Shown here piece after piece: positions 27,716 to 36,187 of a stretch of 64,000 bases of DNA. The DNA lies in NCBI RefSeq assembly GCF_001874525.1, contig NZ_LKAQ01000004.1:745531-809530 (forward strand), in the 5' to 3' direction. The DNA is from Pseudodesulfovibrio hydrargyri (GTDB taxonomy: Bacteria; Desulfobacterota; Desulfovibrionia; Desulfovibrionales; Desulfovibrionaceae). The stretch's first letter is position 1; each line of letters starts with the position of its first letter. The translations under genes were made by a program, and so were the position numbers. The notes under the pieces were generated by a model. The model was given only the letters and a program-made list of their open reading frames with translations, was not told the origin of the DNA and searched no databases.

Positions 27716-28297
27716 ATGGCAACGAGTGTGATCGAAATCTGCAACAACGCCCTTCTGGACCTGGGAGAGGACGCGATCATGTCCCTGGGCGACGACTCCA
27801 AGGCAGCCGGGCTGTGCAACCACCGCTGGCCCGCGGTGCGCGACGCGGTCCTGCGCGCCCACCCCTGGAACTGCGCCACGGCCCAGGCCGAACTGGCCGC
27901 CGGGTCCATCGCCCCCCTGTGGAAGTGGGCCTTCCGGTACATCCTGCCCACGGACTTTCTGCGGATCATCGCCATTACCGGCGCGGACGGGGAGGAGGTC
28001 CGGGACTGGGAGATCCAGTCCGGGGTCATCCTGTGCGACGAGGAGGCCCCCCTGTACATCGCCTACGTGCGTCGCGAGACCGACCCCAAAAAGTACGACG
28101 CCCTGCTGTCCGAGGTCCTGTCCGCGCGGCTGGCCGCCACTCTGGCCTACCCCCTGTCCGGGTCCACGTCCCTGGCCCAGTCCTGCTGGCAGACCTACCA
28201 GGACAAGCTGGCCGAGGCGCGCGGCGTGAACGCCCGCGAAGGCGTGGCCGAATCCATGGCCCCGGCCACGTGGCTGGGGGCCAAGCTCGGCGGCTGA
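27716..28297 (+). CDS. Phage tail tubular protein A-like (gatekeeper/adaptor)
   Basis: A 193-residue protein with the family's opening ATSVIEICNNALLDLGEDAI, then LCNHRWPAVRDAVLRAHPWN, which is diagnostic of the tail tubular A family of podovirus-like phages and prophages. In virions this protein forms the dodecameric adaptor between portal and tail. GAGG lies upstream of the ATG at 27716. The frame is intact, codons are host-like, and no other phage gene is adjacent; neighbours are an HD-GYP protein and an rRNA methylase. It shares upstream sequence with the loci at 1-480 and 57045-57461. Confidence 0.82.
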   Translation: MATSVIEICNNALLDLGEDAIMSLGDDSKAAGLCNHRWPAVRDAVLRAHPWNCATAQAELAAGSIAPLWKWAFRYILPTDFLRIIAITGADGEEVRDWEIQSGVILCDEEAPLYIAYVRRETDPKKYDALLSEVLSARLAATLAYPLSGSTSLAQSCWQTYQDKLAEARGVNAREGVAESMAPATWLGAKLGG

Positions 28298-28312
28298 CGG
28301 TAAAACGGAAAC

Positions 28313-28343
28313 GGCGCGCGGCCCGCTCGCGGGGCCGCGCGCC
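28313..28343. terminator. Bidirectional hairpin between convergent genes
   Basis: The stem GGCGCGCGGCCC / GGGGCCGCGCGCC, separated by a short loop, lies between the tail tubular A stop and the rsmB-like stop. There is no strong T run in either direction. Confidence 0.55.
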
Positions 28344-28348
28344 AAGGA

Positions 28349-29623
28349 TTACTTCACGATGAGAGAGGCGGCGTAGAAGAACTCGTTCAGCGGCGAGTCG
28401 GACGGCGTGGTCCACTCGCGCTCCAAGGACACCCGGTCGTTGTCCCCGGCAAACCGGGCGACCAGCCCCTGGTTCTCCTCGGGGTTGAGGGTGCAGGTGA
28501 TGACCGCGATGCGCCCGCCGGGTTTGACCTGGGCCAGGGCGTTGTCCAGGATCTCGCGCTGCAGCAGGGTCAGGTCGCTCAGGTCGGCGGGCTTGCGCTT
28601 CCACTTGGTGTCCGGGCGGCGCGACAGCACGCCCAGACCCGAGCAGGGCATGTCCAGAAGGATGGTGCCGGGCGTGCGCGGCGGCTCGGCCGTGGCCGCG
28701 TTGGCCTCGAAGACCTCCACCCCGTGCAGCTCGCGTTCAAGCGCTGCCAGCCGTCCCCGATGGGGGTCCGAGGCGAACACGTCCAGCCCCTTTTCCAGCA
28801 GGATGCGGGTCTTGCCCCCGCGTCCGGCGCAGGCGTCCCAGACCGGGCCGTCCCAGATCTCCGGGTCCAGGGCCTCCACGGCCTGGCGCGCGGCGAACGA
28901 CTGCCGGGCCAGGGGCGGGTCGGGCTCGCCCTCGAAGGCCGTGCCCCCGGGCAGGGCGAAGCTCATGCCCTCGATGTCGATCAGCTCGGGCCAGCCCGCG
29001 ATCTCGGTGTACAGCTCGTCCGCATCGGGATGGCCGAAGAGGTTGAAACCCAGCGCAGGGGCCTTGATCTGGGCCTCGAGGTAGTCGGTGGCCGTCTTCT
29101 CCCCGTACTCGCGCCACCACAGGTCCACCAGCCACTGGGGACAGGCGTACCAGCGCGACAGGAATTCGGGCAGGGAGGCGTCCTTGCGGAAAAAGTCGGG
29201 ATCATGGGCGTCCGCGCCCAGCTCGGACACCCGGCGGAGCACGGCGTTGAACAGCCCGGCCAGGCGCGCGCCCGGCTTGGACTTGGAGAACTCCACGGCC
29301 CAATCCACCGAGGCGTAGGCCGGAATCTTGTCCAGGAACAGAATCTCGTAGGCGGCCACGCCCATGGCCAGCCGCATCTTGGGATTGAGTTTGCCCGGAT
29401 CCTGGAGGAACCGGGACAGGACGTACTCGATGCGTCCCTTGAGCCGGAGATAGCCGTAGCTGAGTTCCGTGGCCAGCCCCACGTCGCGGGGGTCGTCCAC
29501 CCCGGTGGAAAGGGCCGCGTCCAGGGAGGCCTGGATGTCCTGCCGGTTCATGAGACATCGGAACAGGGCCTCGAGCGCCGCCCGCCGCGCCGAAGGCAGG
29601 GGCTTTGATGAATGTGCTTGCAT
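28349..29623 (-). CDS. rsmB: 16S rRNA (cytosine-C5) methyltransferase, RsmB/NOP family
   Basis: A 424-residue protein. Residues 1-135 resemble the NusB-like N-terminal domain (ARRAALEALFRCL to FNAVLRRV). The rest is a Rossmann methyltransferase with the SAM site WDACAGRGGKT, motif IV DMPCSGLGVLSRRPDTKWKR and motif VI TCTLNPEEN. The two catalytic cysteines (in PCS and TCT) are present. It methylates a cytosine in 16S rRNA. RsmB is the best name given the NusB-like start, but orthology was not tested. Confidence 0.88.
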   Translation of the reverse strand: MQAHSSKPLPSARRAALEALFRCLMNRQDIQASLDAALSTGVDDPRDVGLATELSYGYLRLKGRIEYVLSRFLQDPGKLNPKMRLAMGVAAYEILFLDKIPAYASVDWAVEFSKSKPGARLAGLFNAVLRRVSELGADAHDPDFFRKDASLPEFLSRWYACPQWLVDLWWREYGEKTATDYLEAQIKAPALGFNLFGHPDADELYTEIAGWPELIDIEGMSFALPGGTAFEGEPDPPLARQSFAARQAVEALDPEIWDGPVWDACAGRGGKTRILLEKGLDVFASDPHRGRLAALERELHGVEVFEANAATAEPPRTPGTILLDMPCSGLGVLSRRPDTKWKRKPADLSDLTLLQREILDNALAQVKPGGRIAVITCTLNPEENQGLVARFAGDNDRVSLEREWTTPSDSPLNEFFYAASLIVK

Positions 29624-29721
29624 ACGTGCCTAGTTACCCTTCCGTCCACGGGTTGGCAAGCGGCAGCGCATGGCAACGCCGTGACAAAGCGTGACGCCCC
29701 GGGTCCGGGCTGGCCCAAACC

Positions 29722-29913
29722 CTACTCGAAGATCTTCTTGGCGGTGTCCTTCGCGTCGTCCGCGGCCTTGTCCATCTGCTGGCCCGCCTCCTGGGCGGCC
29801 TTGTCCATCTTCTTGCCCGCCTTTTCCATGGGCCCTTCCTCGCTGCACCCGAAGGCCACGGTCAAAACGGCGAGCAGGCAGGCGACGGTCAGGATTTTTT
29901 TCAGCGTCTTCAT
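29722..29913 (-). CDS. Small lipoprotein with amphipathic helix
   Basis: A 63-residue protein. The signal peptide ends in LTVAFGC with the lipidated cysteine at residue 23. The mature part is a charged alanine/lysine/aspartate helix with a repeated pattern (EKAGKKMDKAAQEAGQQMDK, then AADDAKDTAKK). It resembles small outer-membrane or periplasmic lipoproteins of the entericidin/Lpp type by architecture only. AAGGA lies upstream of the start at 29913. It follows the molybdopterin oxidoreductase by 17 nt, so may be co-transcribed. Confidence 0.8.
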   Translation of the reverse strand: MKTLKKILTVACLLAVLTVAFGCSEEGPMEKAGKKMDKAAQEAGQQMDKAADDAKDTAKKIFE

Positions 29914-29930
29914 GGGGACATCCTTTTCGG

Positions 29931-31832
29931 TTAGCGATTTTCCAGGCGGCACGTCTGGCTGTAGTAGGCCGTGCCGAAGGCCATGTCCGTGTTCATGGGG
30001 CGGATGATCACATTGGCCCCGTGGCCGTATTTCATCCACCCGCCCCGGCGCATGAGCACGGCCCTGGGGTGCAGGCCGTCCAGGGTCTCGACCCTGACCT
30101 GCATGGCCCCGAGGCCGGTGGTCAGATATACGTCCGCGGACAGGTCAAGGACACTATACGCCGGATTGGCCTTGGAAATCCAGACCAAAGGCACGCCGCG
30201 CTGCTCGGACTCGGGAATCTGCGAATGCAGGAACTCGCCGCGCACCACGGTCAGCAATTGCAGGGGATAATCCGGGTCCCGTTCGGGCTCGGAATGCAGC
30301 GCCTCGGGAAAACGGTACAACCCGTCCAGATGGCCGAAGACCATGTTCTCGAAGGCCACAAAGGGATGGTTGACCTTGGCGAACCCATTCTCGCGCAATT
30401 CATCCAGGGACACGTTCGAATGCTTGAGCCCTTCGCGCAGGCAGGCTTCCTGGTCCGGCAGGCGGACGGGCTCGCGCAGCCGCGAGCCCAGGTCGGCCAG
30501 GACTTCGAAGTCCGATCGCGCCTGGTCGCGCGGGGCCACGGCCGGGGCGCAGAGGTTGACGTAGTTGTGCACGCACGAGCCGAGCACGTCGAGGCGCTCG
30601 AACATGAGCGCGGGCGGCAGGATGACGTCGGCCCGCATGGCCGTGTCGTTCATGAACCCGTCCACCACCACGGTGAACGGCGCGGCCAGCGCGTCGGCCA
30701 CGGCCAGGCTGTCCGGCACCTGGTTGATCACGTTATGGCCGTCGATCCAGGCGAACCGAACCGGCGGATCGGCCCGGCGCAGTTCCGCGCCCAGGTCCTG
30801 CAAAAGGAGTCTGCGCCGCTCGCCCGGCTCAACGCCGCCTTCGATCAGGTGCGCCCAGGAGCCGAAGTTGCGGGCCGAGGAGATGTTGAAATAGGCACCG
30901 CCGCCGCGCACCCCGACATTGCCCGAGACCATGGCCACGGCGTTGATGAAGCGGACGTTCTCGCCGCCAAAGACGTGGCGCTGCAGGCCCCAGCCGATGA
31001 CCGTGGCCACGTTGCCCCGGTCCGCGTACCACTCGTAGACCATCTCCGCGTCCGCGGGCGGGACCTCGCAGGCCGCGCACAGCTCGCGGAACTTCAGGCC
31101 GTCCACCAGGCCGCGCAGGGCGGGCCAGTTGGCGGTCCGGGTCAGGACCCACGGGTTGAGGTCGCCCGCCTCCAGAAAGAGCTTGAGCACGGCGGCCGCC
31201 AGAAAGCGGTCCGTGCCCGGCCGGATGACGACGTTGACGTCCGAGAACTCGGGCGTGCCGTCCCCGCCGGGCGAAATGGACAGGACCTCGGTGCCGTTCT
31301 TGCGGGCGCGCTTCAAAAGCGCCAGCTGGTGCACGGAGCTGCGGGTCAGGTCCCGGCCCCAGTTGACCACCCGGTCGCTGTTGAGGATGTCCTCGGGGTC
31401 GTTGTGGTGGAGCGCGCCGAAGTCGCGCAGGCAGGCCTCGATGCCCGTGTCGTCGCACACGCAGCCGTAGGTTGTGGACGAGCCCAGCCGCTCGAAGAAG
31501 TGGGTGCTGGCCATGCCCAGGATGCCCCTGTAGCCGTGGCCGTGGACGTGCAGGATGGACTCGGGCACGGCCCGGGCCGCGTCGAGCTTATCCGCGACCA
31601 GGCCGAGGGCCTCGTCCCAGCTTGCGGGCGCGAACCCGCCGCCGCGCCGGACGAGCGGTTCGGTGACTCGCTCGTCCGCGTCCAGCCGCTCGAAGTAGCG
31701 GCCGCCCTTCTTGCAGCAAAAGCCCTTGGTGAACGGGTGTTTCGGGTTGCCCCGGACGGTCCTCTTCTCATCGTCGACCAGCAGCGAACAGGCGTCGCCG
31801 CAGTCCATGGTGCATGCCGTGATGGTCTTCAT
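29931..31832 (-). CDS. Molybdopterin-dependent oxidoreductase (MopB family), orphan catalytic subunit
   Basis: A 633-residue protein. The N-terminus carries a 4Fe-4S site (C7, C11, C15 in ACTMDCGDACSL, plus C39/C40 in GFCCKKGG), then the molybdopterin-binding domains (LHVHGHGYRGILGM, VNWGRDLTRSS, IGWGLQRHVFGG) and the C-terminal MGD-binding barrel. No twin-arginine signal is present, so it is cytosolic. No electron-transfer or membrane subunit is adjacent, and the only neighbour is a tiny lipoprotein. The substrate is unknown. Confidence 0.85.
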   Translation of the reverse strand: MKTITACTMDCGDACSLLVDDEKRTVRGNPKHPFTKGFCCKKGGRYFERLDADERVTEPLVRRGGGFAPASWDEALGLVADKLDAARAVPESILHVHGHGYRGILGMASTHFFERLGSSTTYGCVCDDTGIEACLRDFGALHHNDPEDILNSDRVVNWGRDLTRSSVHQLALLKRARKNGTEVLSISPGGDGTPEFSDVNVVIRPGTDRFLAAAVLKLFLEAGDLNPWVLTRTANWPALRGLVDGLKFRELCAACEVPPADAEMVYEWYADRGNVATVIGWGLQRHVFGGENVRFINAVAMVSGNVGVRGGGAYFNISSARNFGSWAHLIEGGVEPGERRRLLLQDLGAELRRADPPVRFAWIDGHNVINQVPDSLAVADALAAPFTVVVDGFMNDTAMRADVILPPALMFERLDVLGSCVHNYVNLCAPAVAPRDQARSDFEVLADLGSRLREPVRLPDQEACLREGLKHSNVSLDELRENGFAKVNHPFVAFENMVFGHLDGLYRFPEALHSEPERDPDYPLQLLTVVRGEFLHSQIPESEQRGVPLVWISKANPAYSVLDLSADVYLTTGLGAMQVRVETLDGLHPRAVLMRRGGWMKYGHGANVIIRPMNTDMAFGTAYYSQTCRLENR

Positions 31833-31944
31833 GCCTTTTCTCCCTGGCCGGGAGAGTGGAGTATCGAGCGCCCAAGGTCAAATCAAAAGAACCGAGGGGA
31901 GAGCCATCGTGCCTGCGTGCGCCGCGTTCCGGACCACACTCTTT

Positions 31945-31973
31945 TTGACAATCATACGGGTTTGGTCTAACCA
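31945..31973 (+). promoter_or_regulatory. Candidate sigma-70 promoter of hisS
   Basis: TTGACA at 31945-31950, a 17-base spacer, and TAACCA at 31968-31973, about 50 nt before the hisS start. The -35 is perfect; the -10 is weak. Confidence 0.4.
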
Positions 31974-32021
31974 GATTCGGTTCCAGCTACCCTACTTTTA
32001 TCTAAGGATATTGAACGCGAC

Positions 32022-33263
32022 ATGGCGAACGTACAAAAAATAAAAGGATTCGCGGATCTTTTCCCGGAGGAAGCCGCCAAGTACACCTTCATGGAAAAGT
32101 GCGCCCGCGAGGTCTTTTCGCGCTACGGCTTCGGCGAGCTGCGCACGCCCATCCTGGAGAAGACCGAGCTGTTCCAGAAGTCCATCGGCGAGGACACCGA
32201 CGTGGTCGGCAAGGAGATGTTCACCTTCCCGGACCGCAAGGACCGGTCCCTGACCATGCGGCCCGAGGCCACGGCGGGCGTGGTCCGCGCGTTCATCGAG
32301 TCCAAGATCCATCAGCCGGGCAACGTCTCGAAATTTTTCACTTTCGGCCCCATGTTCCGGTACGAGCGCCCGCAGAAGGGCCGCCAGCGCCAGTTCCACC
32401 AGATCGACGCCGAGATCTTCGGGGCGGACGAGCCCCAGGCCGACGCCGAGCTGATCCTCATGCTCAAGGCGTTCCTCAACGCCATCGGGCTGACCAAGCT
32501 GACCATCGAGATCAACTCCCTGGGCTGCCACGAGTGCCGCCCGGCCTACAAGCAGGCCCTGGTGGACTACTACAAGTCCAAGGACAAGGCGAACTTCTGC
32601 GAGGACTGCCAGCGGCGCATGGAGACCAATCCGCTGCGCGTGCTCGACTGCAAGGTGCCCACCTGCAAGGCGCTGGTCGAGGACGCCCCGGTCATCACCG
32701 ACCACCTCTGCCCGGACTGTCGGGCGCACTTCGCCGACGTCCGGGCCGTCCTGGACGGCGCGAACGTGGACTACGAGATCAACCCCCGCATGGTCCGGGG
32801 CCTGGACTACTACGTGCGCACCTGTTTCGAGGTGACCAGCAATGACATCGGCTCCCAGACCGCTGTGGCGGGCGGCGGCCGGTACGACGGCCTGGTCAAG
32901 AACCTCGGCGGCCCGGACTGCCCGGGCACCGGCTTCGCCTGCGGCATGGAGCGGCTCGCCCTGCTTTTGAACGACGTGCAGCCCCAGACCCCCGACTTCT
33001 ATCTGGCCGTGGTCGACAAAGAGGCCGCGAACGAGGCCATGCTCTTTGCCCAGGCCCTGCGCGAAAAGGGGCTGACCGGCGAAGCCAGCTTCTCGGGCGG
33101 GTCCATGAAGTCGCGCATGCGGGCGGCCAACAAGTCCGGGGCCAAAACCTGCCTGATCATGGGTGGCAGCGAGTTGGCCGATAAGACCATCACGGTCAAG
33201 GACATGGCCGGCGACCGTGAACAGGAAACCTTGGACCGGAAGCTGTATCTGGCGAGTCTGTAG
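32022..33263 (+). CDS. hisS: Histidyl-tRNA synthetase
   Basis: A 413-residue class II synthetase. Motif 2 is FTFGPMFRYERPQKGRQRQFHQ; the histidine-specific motif is RGLDYYVRTCFEV; motif 3 is GTGFACGMERLALLL; the C-terminal anticodon domain follows. Length is normal. It charges tRNA-His in the cytosol. It is followed by an R2 repeat and aspS, the common hisS-aspS order. Confidence 0.97.
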   Translation: MANVQKIKGFADLFPEEAAKYTFMEKCAREVFSRYGFGELRTPILEKTELFQKSIGEDTDVVGKEMFTFPDRKDRSLTMRPEATAGVVRAFIESKIHQPGNVSKFFTFGPMFRYERPQKGRQRQFHQIDAEIFGADEPQADAELILMLKAFLNAIGLTKLTIEINSLGCHECRPAYKQALVDYYKSKDKANFCEDCQRRMETNPLRVLDCKVPTCKALVEDAPVITDHLCPDCRAHFADVRAVLDGANVDYEINPRMVRGLDYYVRTCFEVTSNDIGSQTAVAGGGRYDGLVKNLGGPDCPGTGFACGMERLALLLNDVQPQTPDFYLAVVDKEAANEAMLFAQALREKGLTGEASFSGGSMKSRMRAANKSGAKTCLIMGGSELADKTITVKDMAGDREQETLDRKLYLASL

Positions 33264-33306
33264 GAAGAGATTTGGATGCCGCCGCGCGGCGGGGTCGGAT
33301 GACTTC

Positions 33307-33476
33307 GCCTCCGGCGGCCAAAGGCCGAGGGCCTTTGGAATCCCATGTGCGGCTCCGCCGCAGGGTTGTGTACCCAAGCCTTCATCGGGCGATCTCGCCC
33401 GCCGAAGGCGCGCTAAAAAGTTTTGGAAGATCCCTAAGAAACCTTTTTCAAAAGGTTTCTTAGGCCGCCGGAGGCA
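33307..33476 (+). repeat. R2 repeat copy 3 (composite)
   Basis: It has a leading hairpin, CCAAAGGCC-GAG-GGCCTTTGG followed by GAATCCCAT, then the R2 head (GCGCGCTAAAAAGTTTTGGA), the stem CTAAGAAACCTTTT / AAAAGGTTTCTTAG and the GCCGCCGGAGGC tail. The leading hairpin matches 58.6 and 61.7 kb, but there the stem is CTTAAGGCC / GGCCTTAAG, a compensated change. The hisS-aspS gap 33264-33528 holds nothing else. Confidence 0.7.
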
Positions 33477-33528
33477 AGCCCCCCGCAGGGGGTGCCGGAG
33501 GCACTAAATACGAGATACCGGAGAGAGA

Positions 33529-35349
33529 ATGTCCGAACAAGAGAGAGATTACGACGAGTACCGCGTCATCGAAGACCTGGCGGGCTGGCGGCGCACGCAC
33601 CACAATAACGAGTTGACCGCCGCCAACATGGACGAGGAAGTCTGCCTCATGGGCTGGGTCCAGTTCCGCCGCGACCACGGCGGGCTGATCTTCCTGGACC
33701 TGCGCGACCGCGAAGGCATGACCCAGGTGGTCTTCAATCCCGAGGACAACGCCGAGGTGCACGAGCGCGCCCACGCCATCCGCCCCGAGTACGTGGTCGC
33801 CATCAAGGGCAAGGTCCGTCCGCGCCCCGAGGGCATGGCCAATCCGAACATGGTCACCGGCGAGGTGGAGATCGAGGTCACGGACTACAAGCTCCTGAAC
33901 ACCTCGGAGACCCCGCCGTTCCCCATCGAGGACCGCGTCGAGGTGGGCGAGAACCTGCGCCTCAAGTACCGCTTCCTGGATCTCAGGCGTCCCTCCCTGG
34001 CCCGCAATTTCGTCATCCGCAACAAGGCCGCGCAGTCGGTCCGCCGCTATCTGGACGGTCTGGGCTTCCTCGAGGTCGAGACCCCGGTGCTGACCAAGTC
34101 CACGCCCGAGGGCGCGCGCGACTTCCTGGTTCCCAGCCGGGTCAACCAGGGCGAATTCTACGCCCTGCCCCAGTCCCCGCAGCTGTTCAAGCAGATGCTC
34201 ATGGTCTCGGGCATGGACCGCTATTTCCAGATCGTCAAATGCTTCCGCGACGAGGACCTGCGCGCCGACCGCCAGCCCGAGTTCACCCAGATCGACATCG
34301 AGATGTCGTTCGTGGACGAGGCGCTGATCCAGGACATGGCCGAGGGCATGGTCAAGCGGCTCTTCAAGGAGACCATCGGCGTGGACCTGCCCGCCGAGTT
34401 CCCGCGCATGACCTTCGCCGACGCCATGCGCGACTACGGCGTGGACAAGCCGGACCTGCGCTTCGAGCTCAAACACATCGACATCACCGACGTTTTCAAG
34501 AACTCCGGGTTCAAGGTCTTCGCCTCCTCCGAACTGGTCAAGGTCATGGTCGTGCCCGGCGGGGCCGAGCTGTCCCGCAAGGAGATCGACGAGTACACCA
34601 AGTTCGTCGAGATTTACGGCTCCAAGGGTCTGGCCTGGATCAAGGTCAAGGAGGACGGCGAGTGGCAGTCCCCCATCGTCAAATTCTTCTCCGAAGAGGA
34701 GATCGCCACCCTGCGCGAGCGCTCCGGCTGCCAACCCGGCGACATCCTGTTCTTCCAGGCCGGTCCGGCGGACATCGCCAACGCCGCGCTGGGCAACCTG
34801 CGCTGCGAGCTGGGCAAGCGCTTCGGCCTGATCAGGGAGGGCGAGTTCAAGCCCGTCTGGATCACCGACTTCCCGCTGCTCGAATGGGACCCGGACGAGA
34901 AGCGGTTCGTGGCCCGGCACCATCCCTTCACCTCGGCCCGGCCCGAGCAGATGCAGGTTCTCAAGGACGACCCGGCCCAGGCCATCGCCCGCGCCTACGA
35001 CCTGGTCATGAACGGCTACGAGGTCGGCGGCGGCTCCATCCGCATCCACACCGAGGACCAGCAGAAGGCCATGTTCGCCGCCCTGGGCATCCAGGAGGAT
35101 GAGGCGAGAGAGAAGTTCGGCTTCCTCATGGACGCCCTCAAGTTCGGCGCGCCGCCCCACGGCGGCATCGCGTTTGGCCTGGACCGGCTGATCATGATCC
35201 TGACCGGCTCCAAGTCCATCCGCGACGTCATCGCCTTCCCCAAGACCCAAAAAGCCACCTGCCTGATGACCGAGGCCCCGTCCGAGGTCCCGAGCAAGCA
35301 ACTGCGCGAACTGGGCATCCGCCTGCGCGAGAAGAAAAAAGAAGATTAG
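33529..35349 (+). CDS. aspS: Aspartyl-tRNA synthetase
   Basis: A 606-residue bacterial-type AspRS. It has an N-terminal OB anticodon domain (about 30-130), a class II core with motif 2 KCFRDEDLRADRQPEFTQID, a bacterial GAD insertion (about 300-400), and motif 3 HGGIAFGLDRLIMIL. It charges tRNA-Asp and perhaps tRNA-Asn in organisms with GatCAB; discrimination cannot be judged here. It begins 265 nt after hisS, with an R2 repeat between. Confidence 0.97.
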   Translation: MSEQERDYDEYRVIEDLAGWRRTHHNNELTAANMDEEVCLMGWVQFRRDHGGLIFLDLRDREGMTQVVFNPEDNAEVHERAHAIRPEYVVAIKGKVRPRPEGMANPNMVTGEVEIEVTDYKLLNTSETPPFPIEDRVEVGENLRLKYRFLDLRRPSLARNFVIRNKAAQSVRRYLDGLGFLEVETPVLTKSTPEGARDFLVPSRVNQGEFYALPQSPQLFKQMLMVSGMDRYFQIVKCFRDEDLRADRQPEFTQIDIEMSFVDEALIQDMAEGMVKRLFKETIGVDLPAEFPRMTFADAMRDYGVDKPDLRFELKHIDITDVFKNSGFKVFASSELVKVMVVPGGAELSRKEIDEYTKFVEIYGSKGLAWIKVKEDGEWQSPIVKFFSEEEIATLRERSGCQPGDILFFQAGPADIANAALGNLRCELGKRFGLIREGEFKPVWITDFPLLEWDPDEKRFVARHHPFTSARPEQMQVLKDDPAQAIARAYDLVMNGYEVGGGSIRIHTEDQQKAMFAALGIQEDEAREKFGFLMDALKFGAPPHGGIAFGLDRLIMILTGSKSIRDVIAFPKTQKATCLMTEAPSEVPSKQLRELGIRLREKKKED

Positions 35350-35359
35350 GAACGAAGAT

Positions 35360-35435
35360 GCGAGAGGGGAACCTTTTAAGAAAGGTTCCCCTCTCGCGCT
35401 CTCCTCTCCAAAACTTTTTAGCGCCGCTTCGCGGG
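35360..35435 (-). repeat. R2 repeat copy 4
   Basis: Minus orientation: R2 head at the right (GCGCTAAAAAGTTTTGGA) and a perfect stem GCGAGAGGGGAACCTTT / AAAGGTTCCCCTCTCGC at the left. It lies immediately after aspS. The 35436-35574 stretch between this and the next copy is AT-richer and without a gene. Confidence 0.65.
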
Positions 35436-35574
35436 ATTTTCAGTTCGCGAAAAAGTATACCGATTACGGCTGGTTTCACATTGAAACTGGCCTTTTGAAT
35501 TTCCGTAATTATTAAGTTAATAGACAAGACCGATTCCGCCGCAAACGGGACCAAACGCATCCCCTCCATACTCC

Positions 35575-35682
35575 CCGCGGCGCGATAAAAAGTTTAGGAA
35601 AAGGAGGGGATGGGGGTTCGGGGGAAGGGGAGGAAAACCCTTTCTCAAAGGGTTTTCCTCCCCTTCCCCGGCCGCCGGAGGC
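35575..35682 (+). repeat. R2 repeat copy 5
   Basis: Head GCGCGATAAAAAGTTTAGGA, a perfect 20-bp-class stem built on GGGGAAGGGGAGGAAAACCC and its complement, tail GCCGCCGGAGGC. It ends 8 nt before the def start codon, so it forms the leader of def. Confidence 0.7.
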
Positions 35683-35689
35683 AACCACA

Positions 35690-36187
35690 ATGCGATTAGA
35701 GATATGTACCTGGCCCGACGAGGTCCTTGAGGCCAAGGCCGAACCCATCAACGAGATCACGCCGGAGCTCGAGGAACTCATCGAGAACATGGTCGAGACC
35801 ATGTACGAGTCCGACGGCGTGGGGTTGGCCGCGCCGCAGGTGAACAAGTCCATCCGGCTGATCTGCGTGGACCAGACCGGGCCCAAGGAGCGCGGCGACC
35901 TGCGGGTGCTGATCAACCCGGAGATCGTGGAGTGCGGCGGCGAGGTGGAGTCCGAGGAGGGCTGCCTGAGCTGCCCGGAGCTGAACCTCAAGGTCAAGCG
36001 CAAGGAGCGGGTCAAGGTCAAGGCGTTGAACCGCGTGGGCGAGGAGATTTGCGTGGAGACGGAAGGCTTCCTGTCCATCATCCTGCAGCATGAGATCGAC
36101 CACCTGGACGGCGTGACCCTGGCCGACCGCGCGGGCCGCCTGAAACAAGCCATGTACCGAAAGAAGGCCTTGCGATGGAAGAAATAG
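35690..36187 (+). CDS. def: Peptide deformylase
   Basis: A 165-residue protein with the three PDF motifs: GVGLAAPQ (residues 43-50), EGCLSC with metal ligand Cys92, and QHEIDHLDG with His134 and His138. It removes the formyl group from nascent chains. Its end overlaps the fmt start by 13 bases, so formylation and deformylation are translationally coupled. An R2 hairpin lies directly upstream. Confidence 0.96.
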   Translation: MRLEICTWPDEVLEAKAEPINEITPELEELIENMVETMYESDGVGLAAPQVNKSIRLICVDQTGPKERGDLRVLINPEIVECGGEVESEEGCLSCPELNLKVKRKERVKVKALNRVGEEICVETEGFLSIILQHEIDHLDGVTLADRAGRLKQAMYRKKALRWKK

